This document shows positions 27,028 to 36,325 of a stretch of 64,000 nucleotides of DNA, piece by piece. The position numbers and the translations under genes were made by a program. How positions within the stretch are numbered: the stretch's first letter is position 1; the number at the start of each line of letters is the position of its first letter. The stretch lies in contig NZ_JACVBX010000001.1 of the NCBI RefSeq assembly GCF_014852585.1, positions 248,001 through 312,000 on the forward strand, in the 5' to 3' direction. The notes beneath the pieces were generated by a model. It made no database searches, was not told where the DNA came from, and worked only from the letters and a program-made list of their open reading frames with translations. This DNA comes from Pseudomonas sp. PDM18. GTDB taxonomy: Bacteria > Pseudomonadota > Gammaproteobacteria > Pseudomonadales > Pseudomonadaceae.

Positions 27028-27107
27028 GTAGGACCGAGGGGGCGCCTGGGCCCTGCTCGCGAACAATGCCCTGGAGCCAGGCGGTTCGCGAGCGAGCTCG
27101 CTCCTAC
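27028..27107. repeat. REP-like repeat, variant A in opposite orientation
   Basis: GTAGGACCGAGGGGGCGCCTG, diverged from the complement of the arm seen at 12049 and 13145, followed by CTCGCGAAC; the right side is the standard GTTCGCGAGCGAGC...CTCCTAC. Confidence 0.75.
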
Positions 27108-27127
27108 GAAGAGGCCCCGCCTACACC

Positions 27128-27203
27128 GTAGGGCGGATAACCTGGAACAGGTTATCCGCCGCCCCCGGAACGGCGGATAACGCAGGCACGTTATCCGCCG
27201 TAC
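27128..27203. repeat. GATAAC double-hairpin repeat, family B
   Basis: GTAGGGCGGATAACCTG/CAGGTTATCCGCC then GGCGGATAACGCAGGC/ACGTTATCCGCC. It is the best-preserved copy and lies between merR and the convergent glcC. Confidence 0.85.
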
Positions 27204-27226
27204 AGTTGCGTCCCCTTCCCCCAGCG

Positions 27227-27997
27227 CTATTTCCAGCCTTCCAGGCGCAAGGTCGCCCGCACCAGCCGCTGCTCTTCCTGCTCGATCTCCCGCAGGTTGT
27301 CGCGCACGCTGTGGATATGTTCGCGGGCGGCGCGCTGGGCCTGTTCCGGCTGGCGTTCGCTGATGGCGCGGTGCAGCCGCGCGTGCTGGCGGTCGATCTG
27401 GCGTTTTTGCGGCGGGCGGTTGTAGAGGTTGTTCACCGAGGCGAACACGGTGCTGAGCATCAGTTCGTTGAGCGACTGCAGCGTGTGCACAAGCACCGGG
27501 TTGTGCGAGGCCTCGCTGATCGCCTGGTGGAAGGCGTGATCGCGCCGCGCATGCTCGCGCGGGTCCAGCGGCTGCGGTTCGTCGTAGGCCGCGTGCATCT
27601 CCTCGAAGCGCCGGCCGATCAGCACCAGGTCGGCCTCGGTGGCGCGCAACGCGGCCAGCCGCGCCGACTCTCCTTCCAGCAACGCGCGCACCTCCAGCAA
27701 GTCGTAAAGCGTGCGCGGCTGCGAGCGGAACAGGTGCAGCAGCGGCGACACATCTTCGGCGCCGTTCAGGTCAGCAACGAACGAACCGCGCCCTTGCTCG
27801 GTATCGACGATGCCGCGTCCGCGCAGTGCGCGCAGCCCCTCACGCAACGCCGAACGCGAGCAGCCGAGCTTCTCTACCAAGCGCCGTTCCGAAGGCAGCG
27901 CCTGGCCGACCTTGAGCACACCATCGACGATCAGCCGTTCGATCTTCTCCGCCACCTGGTCGGCAACGCGCTGCTTGCCCTGTGCATAAGTCGTCAT
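27227..27997 (-). CDS. glcC: GlcC, FadR-type GntR regulator of glycolate genes
   Basis: A 256-residue regulator: wHTH at about 10-75 (VADQVAEKIERLIVDGVLKVGQALPSERRLVEKLGCSRSALREGLRAL) and a helical FCD domain with metal/ligand residues (Asp/His in DPREHARRDHAFHQAI and later HARLH, REHIHSV). ATG 27997 has GGGAG 8 nt upstream; 15 more in-frame codons exist without support. It is divergent from glcD and two perfect copies of a FadR-type operator lie between them. E. coli GlcC has 254 residues and the same gene arrangement. Confidence 0.93.
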   Translation of the reverse strand: MTTYAQGKQRVADQVAEKIERLIVDGVLKVGQALPSERRLVEKLGCSRSALREGLRALRGRGIVDTEQGRGSFVADLNGAEDVSPLLHLFRSQPRTLYDLLEVRALLEGESARLAALRATEADLVLIGRRFEEMHAAYDEPQPLDPREHARRDHAFHQAISEASHNPVLVHTLQSLNELMLSTVFASVNNLYNRPPQKRQIDRQHARLHRAISERQPEQAQRAAREHIHSVRDNLREIEQEEQRLVRATLRLEGWK

Positions 27998-28009
27998 TGC
28001 GGTTCTCCC

Positions 28010-28025
28010 GAACTGGTAGGACCAG
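28010..28025. promoter_or_regulatory. GlcC operator, proximal to glcC
   Basis: GAACTGGTAGGACCAG. The core TGGTAGGACCA fits the FadR-subfamily consensus TNGTNNNACNA exactly. Confidence 0.75.
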
Positions 28026-28098
28026 CTGAAACTGGCCTGCATGGGTGCAAAGAACCCTAGCTGTCAGGACAGGGCCTTTCCAGTGGACGCCCGTGCAA

Positions 28099-28114
28099 GA
28101 ACTGGTAGGACCAG
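28099..28114. promoter_or_regulatory. GlcC operator, proximal to glcD
   Basis: The same 16-mer GAACTGGTAGGACCAG, 89 bp from the first copy, in the same orientation. Confidence 0.75.
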
Positions 28115-28228
28115 TGCTGACGCCAGTGGACGCGGCCTGACCGGCAGTCGCATTTTCAGCGTGCCGTGGCTCCACGCGACCGCTTGGCGGGCGCGAACAA
28201 AAAAACAAAATCAGAGCACCGTCAGCCT

Positions 28229-29728
28229 ATGAACATCCTCTACGACGAGCGCGTCGATGGCGCGCTGCCTGCCGTCGACAAGTCCGCCCTGCTGGCCGAG
28301 CTGCGCGCAGCCCTGCCCGACCTCGAACTGCTGCACCGCGCCGAAGACCTCAAACCCTACGAATGCGATGGCCTCTCCGCCTATCGCACCGTGCCGATGT
28401 TGGTGGCGCTGCCCGAGCGCATCGAGCAGGTGCAGGCGCTGCTGAAACTCTGCCATGCGCGCAAGGTGCCGGTGGTGGCACGCGGCGCGGGCACCGGGCT
28501 GTCCGGCGGCGCGTTGCCGCTGGAGAAAGGCATCCTGCTGGTGATGGCGCGCTTCAATCGCATTCTCGAAGTGAATCCACAGGGGCGCTTCGCCCGCGTA
28601 CAGCCCGGGGTGCGCAACCTGGCGATCTCCCAGGCTGCCGCGCCGCATGGCCTGTACTACGCGCCGGACCCGTCCTCGCAGATCGCTTGCTCCATTGGCG
28701 GCAACGTCGCCGAGAACGCCGGCGGCGTGCACTGCCTCAAGTACGGCCTGACCGTGCACAACCTGCTCAAGGTGGACATCCTCACCGTCGAGGGCGAGCA
28801 CCTGACGCTGGGCAGCGACGCCCTGGACAGCCCCGGCCTCGACCTGCTGGCGCTGTTCACCGGTTCCGAGGGCATGCTCGGCATCGTCACCGAAGTCACC
28901 GTCAAGCTGCTGCCCCGCCCGCAGGTGGCGCGGGTGCTGCTGGCCAGTTTCGATTCGGTGGAAAAGGCCGGCCGCGCGGTGGCCGACATCATCGCCGCCG
29001 GCATCATTCCCGGCGGACTGGAGATGATGGACAACCTGTCGATCCGCGCCGCCGAGGACTTCATCCACGCCGGCTACCCGGTGGACGCGGCGGCCATCCT
29101 GCTGTGCGAGCTGGACGGCGTGGAAGCCGACGTGCAGGACGACTGCGAGCGCGTCGACGGCGTGCTGCGCGCGGCCGGCGCCACCGACGTGCGCCTGGCC
29201 TGCGACGAAGCCGAGCGCGTGCGCTTCTGGGCCGGGCGCAAGAACGCCTTCCCGGCGGTGGGGCGCATCTCCCCGGACTACTACTGCATGGACGGCACCA
29301 TCCCGCGTCGCGAGCTGCCGCGCGTGCTGCATGGTATCGCCGAGCTGTCGGCGGAATTCGGCCTGCGCGTGGCCAACGTGTTCCATGCCGGCGACGGCAA
29401 CATGCACCCGCTGATCCTCTTCGACGCCAACGTGCCCGGCGAGCTGGAGCGCGCCGAGGCCATCGGCGGGAAAATCCTCGAACTCTGCGTGGCGGTGGGC
29501 GGCAGCATCACCGGCGAGCACGGTGTGGGGCGCGAGAAGATCAATCAGATGTGCGCGCAGTTCAACGGCGACGAGCTGACCCTGTTCCACGCGTTGAAGG
29601 CGGCGTTCGACCCGGACCGCCTGCTCAACCCCGGCAAGAACATCCCGACCCTGCACCGCTGCGCCGAGTTCGGCGCGATGCACGTGCACCACGGGCAACT
29701 GCCCTTCCCCGACCTGGAGCGCTTCTGA
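28229..29728 (+). CDS. glcD: Glycolate oxidase, FAD-linked subunit GlcD
   Basis: Catalytic flavoprotein of the membrane-associated glycolate dehydrogenase (glycolate to glyoxylate). The 499 residues contain the PCMH-type FAD domain (about 50-230: VVARGAGTGLSGGALP, SSQIACSIGGNVAENAGG) and the C-terminal cap with NVFHAGDGNMHPLI and GEHGVGREK. The length equals E. coli GlcD. First gene of glcDEFG; the glcE ATG overlaps its stop by one base. Confidence 0.96.
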   Translation: MNILYDERVDGALPAVDKSALLAELRAALPDLELLHRAEDLKPYECDGLSAYRTVPMLVALPERIEQVQALLKLCHARKVPVVARGAGTGLSGGALPLEKGILLVMARFNRILEVNPQGRFARVQPGVRNLAISQAAAPHGLYYAPDPSSQIACSIGGNVAENAGGVHCLKYGLTVHNLLKVDILTVEGEHLTLGSDALDSPGLDLLALFTGSEGMLGIVTEVTVKLLPRPQVARVLLASFDSVEKAGRAVADIIAAGIIPGGLEMMDNLSIRAAEDFIHAGYPVDAAAILLCELDGVEADVQDDCERVDGVLRAAGATDVRLACDEAERVRFWAGRKNAFPAVGRISPDYYCMDGTIPRRELPRVLHGIAELSAEFGLRVANVFHAGDGNMHPLILFDANVPGELERAEAIGGKILELCVAVGGSITGEHGVGREKINQMCAQFNGDELTLFHALKAAFDPDRLLNPGKNIPTLHRCAEFGAMHVHHGQLPFPDLERF

Positions 29729-30768
29729 TGCCCGACGCCAGCAGCCAACTGCTCGAGCAGGTGAACCAGGCCCTCGCTGCACGCACGCCGTTGCGCATCC
29801 GTGGCGGTGACAGCAAGGCCTTCCTCGGCCGCCCGGTGAATGGCGTGGAACTGGACACCCGCCCGCACAGCGGCATCGTCAGCTACGACCCGACCGAACT
29901 GGTGCTCACCGCCCGCGCCGGTACGCCGCTGGCGGAGATCGAAGCGGCACTGGAGGCGGCCGGGCAGATGCTGCCATGCGAGCCGCCCAACCATTCGGGT
30001 GCGACCTTCGGCGGCGTGGTCGCCGCCGGGCTTTCCGGCCCACGCCGGCCCTGGTCGGGTTCGGTGCGCGATTACGTGCTGGGCACGCGGCTGATCACCG
30101 GCCACGGCAAGCTGCTGCGCTTCGGCGGCGAGGTGATGAAGAACGTCGCCGGCTACGACCTGTCGCGCCTGCTGGCGGGCAGCTTCGGCTGTCTGGGGGT
30201 GATCACCGAAGTCTCGATGAAGGTGCTGCCCAAGCCGCGGATGTGCGCCAGCCTGCGCCTGGAAATGGGCGTCCACCAGGCGCTGGGTGAGCTCGCCGAA
30301 TGGGGCGCGCAGCCGATCCCGATCACTGCCGCCTGCTATGACGGCACCGCGCTGTACCTGCGCCTTGAAGGCGGCGAAGGTTCGGTGTGCTCCGCGCGCC
30401 TGCGCCTGGGCGGCGAGGAGATCGACAGCGGCTACTGGCAGGACCTGCGCGAACAACGCCTGGGGTTCTTCGCCGGCCCCGGCACGCTCTGGCGGCTGTC
30501 GCTGCCCAACGCCACGCCGGCACTCTCCCTGCCGGGCGAACAGCTGATCGACTGGGGCGGCGCGCAGCGCTGGCTGAAGTCCGAGGCGGATGCCGAGCTG
30601 ATCCGCAACAACGTCGCCGAAGTCGGCGGTCATGCGCTGCGCTACACGCCGGGCGACGATGGCTTCCATCCGCTGTCCGCCGCGTTGCTGCGCTACCACC
30701 ACAGCCTCAAGCAGCAACTCGACCCGCAAGGCATCTTCAACCCAGGCCGGATGTACAGGGAGCTCTGA
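29728..30768 (+). CDS. glcE: Glycolate oxidase, FAD-binding subunit GlcE
   Basis: The 346-residue second flavin subunit: an N-terminal FAD-binding domain ([60 protein letters not shown]) with a short C-terminal cap ending [10 protein letters not shown]. It cannot replace GlcD because it lacks the long cap domain. Its ATG overlaps the glcD stop by one base and its stop overlaps the glcF ATG by one base, so the three subunits are translationally coupled. Confidence 0.96.
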   Translation: MPDASSQLLEQVNQALAARTPLRIRGGDSKAFLGRPVNGVELDTRPHSGIVSYDPTELVLTARAGTPLAEIEAALEAAGQMLPCEPPNHSGATFGGVVAAGLSGPRRPWSGSVRDYVLGTRLITGHGKLLRFGGEVMKNVAGYDLSRLLAGSFGCLGVITEVSMKVLPKPRMCASLRLEMGVHQALGELAEWGAQPIPITAACYDGTALYLRLEGGEGSVCSARLRLGGEEIDSGYWQDLREQRLGFFAGPGTLWRLSLPNATPALSLPGEQLIDWGGAQRWLKSEADAELIRNNVAEVGGHALRYTPGDDGFHPLSAALLRYHHSLKQQLDPQGIFNPGRMYREL

Positions 30769-32042
30769 TGCAAACCAATCTGAGCGAACAGGCCAAGCAG
30801 TTGCCGCGCGCCGAGGAAGCCGAGCGTATCCTGCGCTCCTGCGTGCATTGCGGTTTCTGCACGGCCACCTGCCCGACCTACCAGTTGCTGGGAGACGAAC
30901 TGGACGGACCGCGCGGGCGCATCTACCTGATCAAGCAAGTGCTAGAAGGTGCCGCGCCCAGCGCCAGCACCCGCGAGCATCTGGACCGCTGCCTGAGCTG
31001 CCGCAACTGCGAAACCACCTGCCCTTCGGGCGTGGACTACCACAATCTGCTGGACATCGGCCGCGCGGTGGTCGAACAGCAGGTGCCGCGCACCTTCGGC
31101 GAGCGCCTGATGCGCCAGGGCCTGCGCGCCGTGGTGCCGAATGCCGCGCTGTTCGGCGCGTTGGCCAAGGCCGGGCGCACCTTCTACCCGCTGCTGCCTG
31201 AGAGCCTGCAGAGCAAGCTGCCGCGCCACCCGCATCCGCCGGTGGAGCGCCCGAAACCGCGTCACGCACGGCGCATGCTGATACTCGAAGGCTGCGTGCA
31301 ACCGGCGTTGTCACCCAACACCAATGCCGCCGCTGCGCGGGTACTGGATCGCCTCGGCATCAGCGTGATCCCGGCGGCGGATGCCGGTTGCTGCGGTGCC
31401 GTGGACTATCACCTGAACGCCCAGGAACAGGGGCTGGATCGGGCGCGCAGGAACATCGACGCCTGGTGGCCGTCAATCCAGGCCGGCGCCGAAGCCATCG
31501 TGCAGACGGCCAGCGGCTGCGGCGCCTTCGTCCGCGACTACGGCCATCTGCTGGAACGCGACGCGCAGTACGCAGACAAGGCCCGGCGAGTCAGCGAACT
31601 CTCCCGCGACCTGTCCGAGGTGCTGCGCGACGAGCCGCTGGAAGATCTGCACCTGCACGGAGATCGCCGACTGGCCTTCCACTGCCCCTGCACGCTGCAG
31701 CACGCGCTGAAGCTCGGCGGCGCGGTGGAAGGCGTGCTCACCCGCCTGGGCTTCAGCCTCACCGCCGTGCCCGACAGCCACCTGTGCTGCGGCTCTGCCG
31801 GCACCTATTCGCTGACCCAGCCGGAGCTGTCCCGGCGCCTGCGCGACAACCGCCTGAAGGCGCTGGAGAGCGGCGCCCCGGAAGTCATAGTCACCGCCAA
31901 CATCGGCTGCCAGACGCACCTGGGCGGCGCAGGCCGCACGCCGGTACGGCACTGGATCGAACTGGTGGAACAGGCGCTCGCCGATGCGCCATTGGAATCC
32001 CTTCAAGGCGAGGTGCAAGCATGCTCAGCAAAGCCGTTCTGA
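30768..32042 (+). CDS. glcF: Glycolate oxidase, iron-sulfur subunit GlcF
   Basis: The 424-residue electron-transfer subunit. Two ferredoxin-type 4Fe-4S motifs: Cys25, 28, 31, 35 in [12 protein letters not shown] and Cys75, 78, 81, 85 in [12 protein letters not shown]. Two CCG domains follow ([11 protein letters not shown] and [10 protein letters not shown]), the usual heterodisulfide-reductase-like sites. It passes electrons from the flavins towards quinone. It overlaps glcG by 22 nt. Confidence 0.96.
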   Translation: MQTNLSEQAKQLPRAEEAERILRSCVHCGFCTATCPTYQLLGDELDGPRGRIYLIKQVLEGAAPSASTREHLDRCLSCRNCETTCPSGVDYHNLLDIGRAVVEQQVPRTFGERLMRQGLRAVVPNAALFGALAKAGRTFYPLLPESLQSKLPRHPHPPVERPKPRHARRMLILEGCVQPALSPNTNAAAARVLDRLGISVIPAADAGCCGAVDYHLNAQEQGLDRARRNIDAWWPSIQAGAEAIVQTASGCGAFVRDYGHLLERDAQYADKARRVSELSRDLSEVLRDEPLEDLHLHGDRRLAFHCPCTLQHALKLGGAVEGVLTRLGFSLTAVPDSHLCCGSAGTYSLTQPELSRRLRDNRLKALESGAPEVIVTANIGCQTHLGGAGRTPVRHWIELVEQALADAPLESLQGEVQACSAKPF

Positions 32043-32419
32043 CCCAGCAGGAAGTCGGCCGCATCCTTTCCGCCGCGCGCACCGAAGCGCAGCGCAATCA
32101 CTGGGCGGTGGCCATCGTGGTGGTCGATGACGGCGGCCACCCGCTGGCCCTGGAGCGCCTCGACGGCTGTGCCCCGGCCAGCGCCTACATCGCCACGGAA
32201 AAGGCCCGCAGCGCGGCACTGGGCCGGCGCGAAACCAAGGGCTACGAGGACATGGTCAATGGCGGCCGCACCGCCTTCGTCACCGCGCCGCTGATCACCT
32301 CGCTCGAAGGCGGCGTACCGGTCGTGCTGGACGGCCAGGTAATCGGCGCGGTGGGCGTTTCCGGGGTGAAGGCCGGCGAGGATGCACAGGTCGCCAGCGC
32401 CGGAGTGGCAGCGCTTTGA
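32021..32419 (+). CDS. glcG: GlcG, haem-degrading-like (DUF336) protein
   Basis: The 132-residue GlcG/HbpS-family protein (PF03928): VAIVVVDDGGHPLALERLDGCAPAS and GGVPVVLDGQVIGAVGVSG are the family blocks. The molecular role is unsettled; family members bind haem or small ligands and very often accompany glycolate, diol and propanediol genes. It starts inside glcF (22-nt overlap), so it is coexpressed. A strong terminator follows after about 110 nt. Confidence 0.92.
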   Translation: MLSKAVLTQQEVGRILSAARTEAQRNHWAVAIVVVDDGGHPLALERLDGCAPASAYIATEKARSAALGRRETKGYEDMVNGGRTAFVTAPLITSLEGGVPVVLDGQVIGAVGVSGVKAGEDAQVASAGVAAL

Positions 32420-32531
32420 AAGCGCTCACGCGGCCCTGGCGACAGACAGCCACCGGCCGAGTTGTGGTCGTCGCCGGCCTCAAGCGAGCCGGCGGCGACA
32501 CCCCGAAAAGCTTGCCCGGACCCGCTTTCAG

Positions 32532-32565
32532 AAGCCCCGCTACGCGCCGCGTTGCGGGGCTTTTT
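32532..32565 (+). terminator. Rho-independent terminator after glcDEFG
   Basis: AAGCCCCGC, 13-nt loop, GCGGGGCTT and a run of five Ts. It separates glcG from the permease gene, which should then have its own promoter or rely on readthrough. Confidence 0.85.
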
Positions 32566-32663
32566 CAATACCTGCCGGCGCGTGCGCCACCGGCACATGA
32601 TCCACCTGGAAGACCCATCCACCGCTGACGCTTTGCCACCGACAACAACAAGGGACAATCCCC

Positions 32664-34355
32664 ATGCAAACCTGGCAGCAGCTCTACACCCCGCTCGGCA
32701 GCCTCGGCCTCTCGGCCCTGGCCGCCCTCGTGCCGATCATCTTCTTCTTCCTCGCCCTGGCGGTGTTCCGCCTCAAGGGCCACGTCGCCGGCGCCATCAC
32801 CCTTGTGCTGTCGCTGCTGATCGCCATCAGCGTCTACCACATGCCGGTGGACAAGGCGCTGGCCTCGGCGGTCTACGGCTTCTTCTACGGGCTCTGGCCG
32901 ATCGCCTGGATCATCGTGGCGGCGGTGTTCCTCTACAAGCTGACGGTGAAGAGCGGGCAGTTCGAGATCATCCGCAGCTCGGTGCTGTCGATCACCGTCG
33001 ACCAGCGCCTGCAGGTGGTGCTGATCGGCTTCTCGTTCGGCGCCTTCCTCGAAGGTGCGGCGGGCTTTGGCGCGCCGGTGGCGATCACCGCGGCGCTGCT
33101 GGTAGGGCTGGGCTTCAACCCGCTCTATGCGGCCGGCCTGTGCCTGATCGCCAACACCGCGCCGGTAGCCTTCGGCGCGCTGGGCATCCCGATCATCGTC
33201 GCCGGGCAGGTGTCGGGCGTGGACGCCTTCAAGATCGGCGCCATGGCCGGCCGGCAGCTGCCGATCCTGTCGGTGATCGTGCCCTTCTGGCTGGTGGCGA
33301 TGATGGACGGCTGGCGCGGCGTGCGCGAAACCTGGCCGGCGCTGCTGGTGGCCGGCGGCACCTTCGCCATCAGCCAGTTCCTCACCTCCAACTTCATCGG
33401 CCCGGAGCTGCCGGACATCACCTCGGCGCTGCTGAGCATGGTCTGCCTGACCCTGTTCCTGCGTGTGTGGCAGCCGGCGAACGTGCGTGAGACGGAGTTC
33501 TCCAGCGTCAATGCCGACGGCACGGCGACGCTCGGCGCAGTCGGCGGTGGTGGCGTGCAGCGCCGGGAATCGCAGTACAGCTTCGGGCAGATCTTCAAGG
33601 CCTGGTCGCCCTTCCTGATCCTCACCGTACTGGTCACCATCTGGACCATGAAGCCCTTCAAGGCGATGTTCCTGCCCGGCGGCGCGCTGGAGAGCTGGGT
33701 GGCGGTGATCGCCGTGCCCTACCTCGACCAGTTGGTCCTGAAGGCTGCGCCTATTGTGGCCAACCCGACGCCGATGCCGGCGATCTACAAGTTCGACCTG
33801 GTGTCGGCCAGCGGTACGGCGATCTTCCTCGCCGCGCTGATCTCCATGGCGATCCTGCGCATCGGCGTGAAGAGCGGCGCGACCACTTTCGGCGAGACGC
33901 TGAAGGAGCTGAAGTGGCCGGTGCTGACCATCGGCATGGTGCTGGCCTTCGCCTTCGTCACCAACTATTCGGGGATGTCCACCACCCTGGCGCTGGTGCT
34001 GGCGGGGACCGGCGCGGCGTTCCCGTTCTTCTCGCCCTTCCTCGGCTGGCTGGGGGTGTTCCTGACCGGGTCGGACACCTCGTCCAATGCCCTGTTCGGC
34101 TCATTGCAGGCGACCACCGCGCACCAGCTCGGTGTCAGCGACACGCTGCTGGTGGCGGCCAACACCACCGGCGGGGTGACCGGCAAGATGATCTCGCCGC
34201 AGTCCATCGCCGTGGCCTGCGCCGCCACCGGGATGGTCGGGCGCGAGTCGGACCTGTTCCGCTTCACGGTCAAGCACAGCCTGATCTTCGCCGCGTTCAT
34301 CGGCCTGATCACCCTGGCCCAGGCCTATGTGTTCACGGGGATGCTGGTGCACTGA
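32664..34355 (+). CDS. glcA: Glycolate/lactate permease, LldP/GlcA family
   Basis: The 563-residue inner-membrane proton symporter for 2-hydroxy acids with 12-14 membrane segments. Family blocks: [20 protein letters not shown] (about 118-137), [34 protein letters not shown] and [20 protein letters not shown]. Its position after glcDEFG makes glycolate the likely substrate, although LldP and GlcA overlap in specificity. AAGGGA lies 8 nt before the ATG. Malate synthase G (glcB), which sits in this operon in E. coli, is absent here. Confidence 0.9.
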   Translation: MQTWQQLYTPLGSLGLSALAALVPIIFFFLALAVFRLKGHVAGAITLVLSLLIAISVYHMPVDKALASAVYGFFYGLWPIAWIIVAAVFLYKLTVKSGQFEIIRSSVLSITVDQRLQVVLIGFSFGAFLEGAAGFGAPVAITAALLVGLGFNPLYAAGLCLIANTAPVAFGALGIPIIVAGQVSGVDAFKIGAMAGRQLPILSVIVPFWLVAMMDGWRGVRETWPALLVAGGTFAISQFLTSNFIGPELPDITSALLSMVCLTLFLRVWQPANVRETEFSSVNADGTATLGAVGGGGVQRRESQYSFGQIFKAWSPFLILTVLVTIWTMKPFKAMFLPGGALESWVAVIAVPYLDQLVLKAAPIVANPTPMPAIYKFDLVSASGTAIFLAALISMAILRIGVKSGATTFGETLKELKWPVLTIGMVLAFAFVTNYSGMSTTLALVLAGTGAAFPFFSPFLGWLGVFLTGSDTSSNALFGSLQATTAHQLGVSDTLLVAANTTGGVTGKMISPQSIAVACAATGMVGRESDLFRFTVKHSLIFAAFIGLITLAQAYVFTGMLVH

Positions 34356-34380
34356 TGGTGCTGGCGGTGGAGTTGCCCCT

Positions 34381-34535
34381 GCAGGAGCGAGCTTGCTCCT
34401 ACGAAGAGCAAGAGCCCCTCACCCTAACCCTCTCCCGCAAGCGGGAGAGGGGACTGTTCGGTGCAGGATGAAACCACACTGTCAGCCAGCACAATCGGCC
34501 CCCTCTCCCACTGGGAGAGGGCTGGGGTGAGGGGA
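34381..34535. repeat. Collapsed family A repeat followed by a family C pair
   Basis: 34381-34402 is a family A palindrome with its centre lost (GCAGGAGCGAGCTTGCTCCT). 34417-34459 and 34499-34535 are CCTCACCCTAACCCTCTCCC-type arms, each with its own short CTCTCCC/GGGAGAG hairpin; the two arms are inverted relative to each other. Together they fill the glcA-arfB gap. Confidence 0.7.
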
Positions 34536-34546
34536 TCGCCCGAGCG

Positions 34547-34960
34547 TCAGAAATCCACTCTCCCCCGCCCCGCCTTGATCGCCCCCCGCTTGCTCTTGCC
34601 CTCCAGCCGGCGCGTCTTCGAGCCCAGCGTCGGCTTGGTCGGACGGCGCTTCTTCTCCACCTTCGTGACGCTGCGGATCAGCTCCGCCAGGCGGTTCAGC
34701 GCGTCCTCGCGGTTCTGCTCCTGGGTGCGGTATTGCTGCGCCTTGATCACCACCACGCCGTCGCTGGTGATGCGCTGGTCGCTCAGGGCCAGCAGGCGTT
34801 CCTTGTAGAACTCCGGCAGCGATGAGGCGCGCACATCGAAGCGCAGATGTACGGCACTGGACACCTTGTTGACGTTCTGCCCGCCAGCGCCCTGCGCGCG
34901 GATGGCGTTGAGCTCGATCTCGGCGTCAGGGATCTGCACGGAATTGGAAATCTGCAGCAT
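34547..34960 (-). CDS. arfB: Alternative ribosome-rescue factor / peptidyl-tRNA hydrolase ArfB
   Basis: A 137-residue class I release-factor-like protein that hydrolyses peptidyl-tRNA on ribosomes stalled without a stop codon. The catalytic GGQ is in [21 protein letters not shown] (about 22-42). The C-terminus is strongly basic ([27 protein letters not shown]), the tail that enters the empty mRNA channel. It lacks the codon-recognition domain of RF1/RF2. There is no clear Shine-Dalgarno before ATG 34960. Confidence 0.94.
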   Translation of the reverse strand: MLQISNSVQIPDAEIELNAIRAQGAGGQNVNKVSSAVHLRFDVRASSLPEFYKERLLALSDQRITSDGVVVIKAQQYRTQEQNREDALNRLAELIRSVTKVEKKRRPTKPTLGSKTRRLEGKSKRGAIKAGRGRVDF

Positions 34961-35070
34961 AGGGAGGATTCAGGGAGGAAATGATGGTCAGGATACCGCG
35001 CACCGCCGCGCCTGTCCCGAAGCCATCTGGTTCGCCGCGCAGCGTCCGTTCCTGACTTTTGCGTCAATTT

Positions 35071-35092
35071 TTGTATACGTCTTTGTGTACAA
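35071..35092. promoter_or_regulatory. Inverted repeat, possible GntR-type operator before the Tsx-like gene
   Basis: TTGTATAC-GTCTTT-GTGTACAA; 7 of 8 positions pair. It lies in an AT-rich island about 120 nt upstream of the outer-membrane channel gene. TTGTATAC/GTATACAA halves are typical of HutC-like GntR regulators in pseudomonads, but the regulator is not in this window. Confidence 0.4.
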
Positions 35093-35210
35093 GTTTTACT
35101 TGCAATGTCATCAATTCACCATTAGAACCCAGCCTGTCACCGACCGCCGTTCACACGGCGGGACGCCGGCCCCGAAGCCACGAAAAACAAGAACAACACA
35201 GAGGTGCAAC

Positions 35211-36125
35211 ATGGTTTCTTCCGCGATGACGGCCCCTGGCGCCGTCCGCCCCCACCCGCGCTCCAGCCGCCGCCTGAGCAACGGCCGCCGGTTCGCACTC
35301 GGTACCGCGCTGGTGCTCGCCCCACTGGGCATGGCACAGGCCGATGACGATCGATTCTTCGAGTGGACCAGCAATACGCTGGGCTTCCGCTACGGCAAGG
35401 GCTTCACCAACCCGAACAACCCGCACGACATCAGCAAGCGCATCTTCAGCTTCAGCCATGCCGACGGTTACCGCTACGGCAGCAACTTCTTCCACCTCGA
35501 CGTGCTGCAGTCCGACAGCGATGACCCGCGCAAGGGCACCGACAGCGGCAGCAGCGAGGTCTACGGGGTATTCCGCAGCCAGCTGTACGCCTCGCGGGTG
35601 TTCGACCTGCCGCAAGGCAAGGGCCTGGTGAAGAACCACGCCCTCACCTTCGGTTTCGACGCCAGCCGCAACAACAACCTCGGCTCGGCGAAGAAGCGCG
35701 CACTGGTATTCGGCCCCACCATCAAGTTCAACGGGCCCGGCGTGCTCGACCTGTCGCTGTTCTATTACCGTGAGAAGAACCACTCCGGCATCCCCAACGT
35801 GAAGCACCCGGACCACACCTTCGACACCACCTACATGGTCAACCTGACCTGGCTACGGCCGTTCCAGCTGGGTGACCACGGGGCGAAGTTCCAGGGCTTC
35901 CTGAACTACACCGGGGAGAAGGGCGAGGACTACAACGACAACGACACCGCGCCGGAAACGCTGGTGCGCACCTCGCTGATGTTCGCCACCATGCCGGGCA
36001 CCAAGCGCCAGCCGAACCTGTGGCTGGGCGTGGGCTACGAGTATTGGCACAACAAGTTCGGCGTGGACGGCGGACGCGGTACCCGCACCTCGACACCGAC
36101 GGTGAATCTCGAATTCACTTTCTGA
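35211..36125 (+). CDS. Tsx/OmpK-like nucleoside-specific outer-membrane channel
   Basis: A 304-residue beta-barrel protein. An atypically long N-terminal region (about 35 residues, with Arg-rich RSSRRLSNGRR) precedes a hydrophobic stretch, FALGTALVLAPLGMAQA, probably the signal peptide. The mature part has the Tsx family start FFEWTSNTLGFRYG, alternating amphipathic strands and a C-terminal phenylalanine (VNLEFTF), the outer-membrane assembly signal. Nucleoside or base uptake is inferred from the family. GAGGTG lies 4 nt before the ATG. A downstream ATG would shorten the basic leader but none has a better RBS. Confidence 0.8.
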   Translation: MVSSAMTAPGAVRPHPRSSRRLSNGRRFALGTALVLAPLGMAQADDDRFFEWTSNTLGFRYGKGFTNPNNPHDISKRIFSFSHADGYRYGSNFFHLDVLQSDSDDPRKGTDSGSSEVYGVFRSQLYASRVFDLPQGKGLVKNHALTFGFDASRNNNLGSAKKRALVFGPTIKFNGPGVLDLSLFYYREKNHSGIPNVKHPDHTFDTTYMVNLTWLRPFQLGDHGAKFQGFLNYTGEKGEDYNDNDTAPETLVRTSLMFATMPGTKRQPNLWLGVGYEYWHNKFGVDGGRGTRTSTPTVNLEFTF

Positions 36126-36169
36126 CACGCTCCTACAGGTTTAATCCGCGTATCGGCCTATGTTCGGTC

Positions 36170-36246
36170 GTAGGGCGCATAACCTGGAACAGGTTATGCG
36201 CCGTTGCCCGCGCGGCGGATAACGCTGGCGCGTTATTCGCCCTATA
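36170..36246. repeat. GATAAC double-hairpin repeat, family B
   Basis: GTAGGGCGCATAACCTG/CAGGTTATGCGCC then GGCGGATAACGCTGGCGC/GTTATTCGCCCTAT. It lies between the Tsx-like gene and its terminator. Confidence 0.8.
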
Positions 36247-36276
36247 AGAGCTTTCCGCACAGGGGCGCTGACATGA

Positions 36277-36302
36277 AAAAGCCCGGCATCTGCCGGGCTT
36301 TT
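36277..36302. terminator. Bidirectional terminator between the Tsx-like gene and mliC
   Basis: AAAAGCCCGGCA-TC-TGCCGGGCTTTT, a 12-bp stem with A and T tracts; it serves the convergent genes on both sides. Confidence 0.85.
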
Positions 36303-36325
36303 CCGTTCGGGCGCCACAAGAAAAA

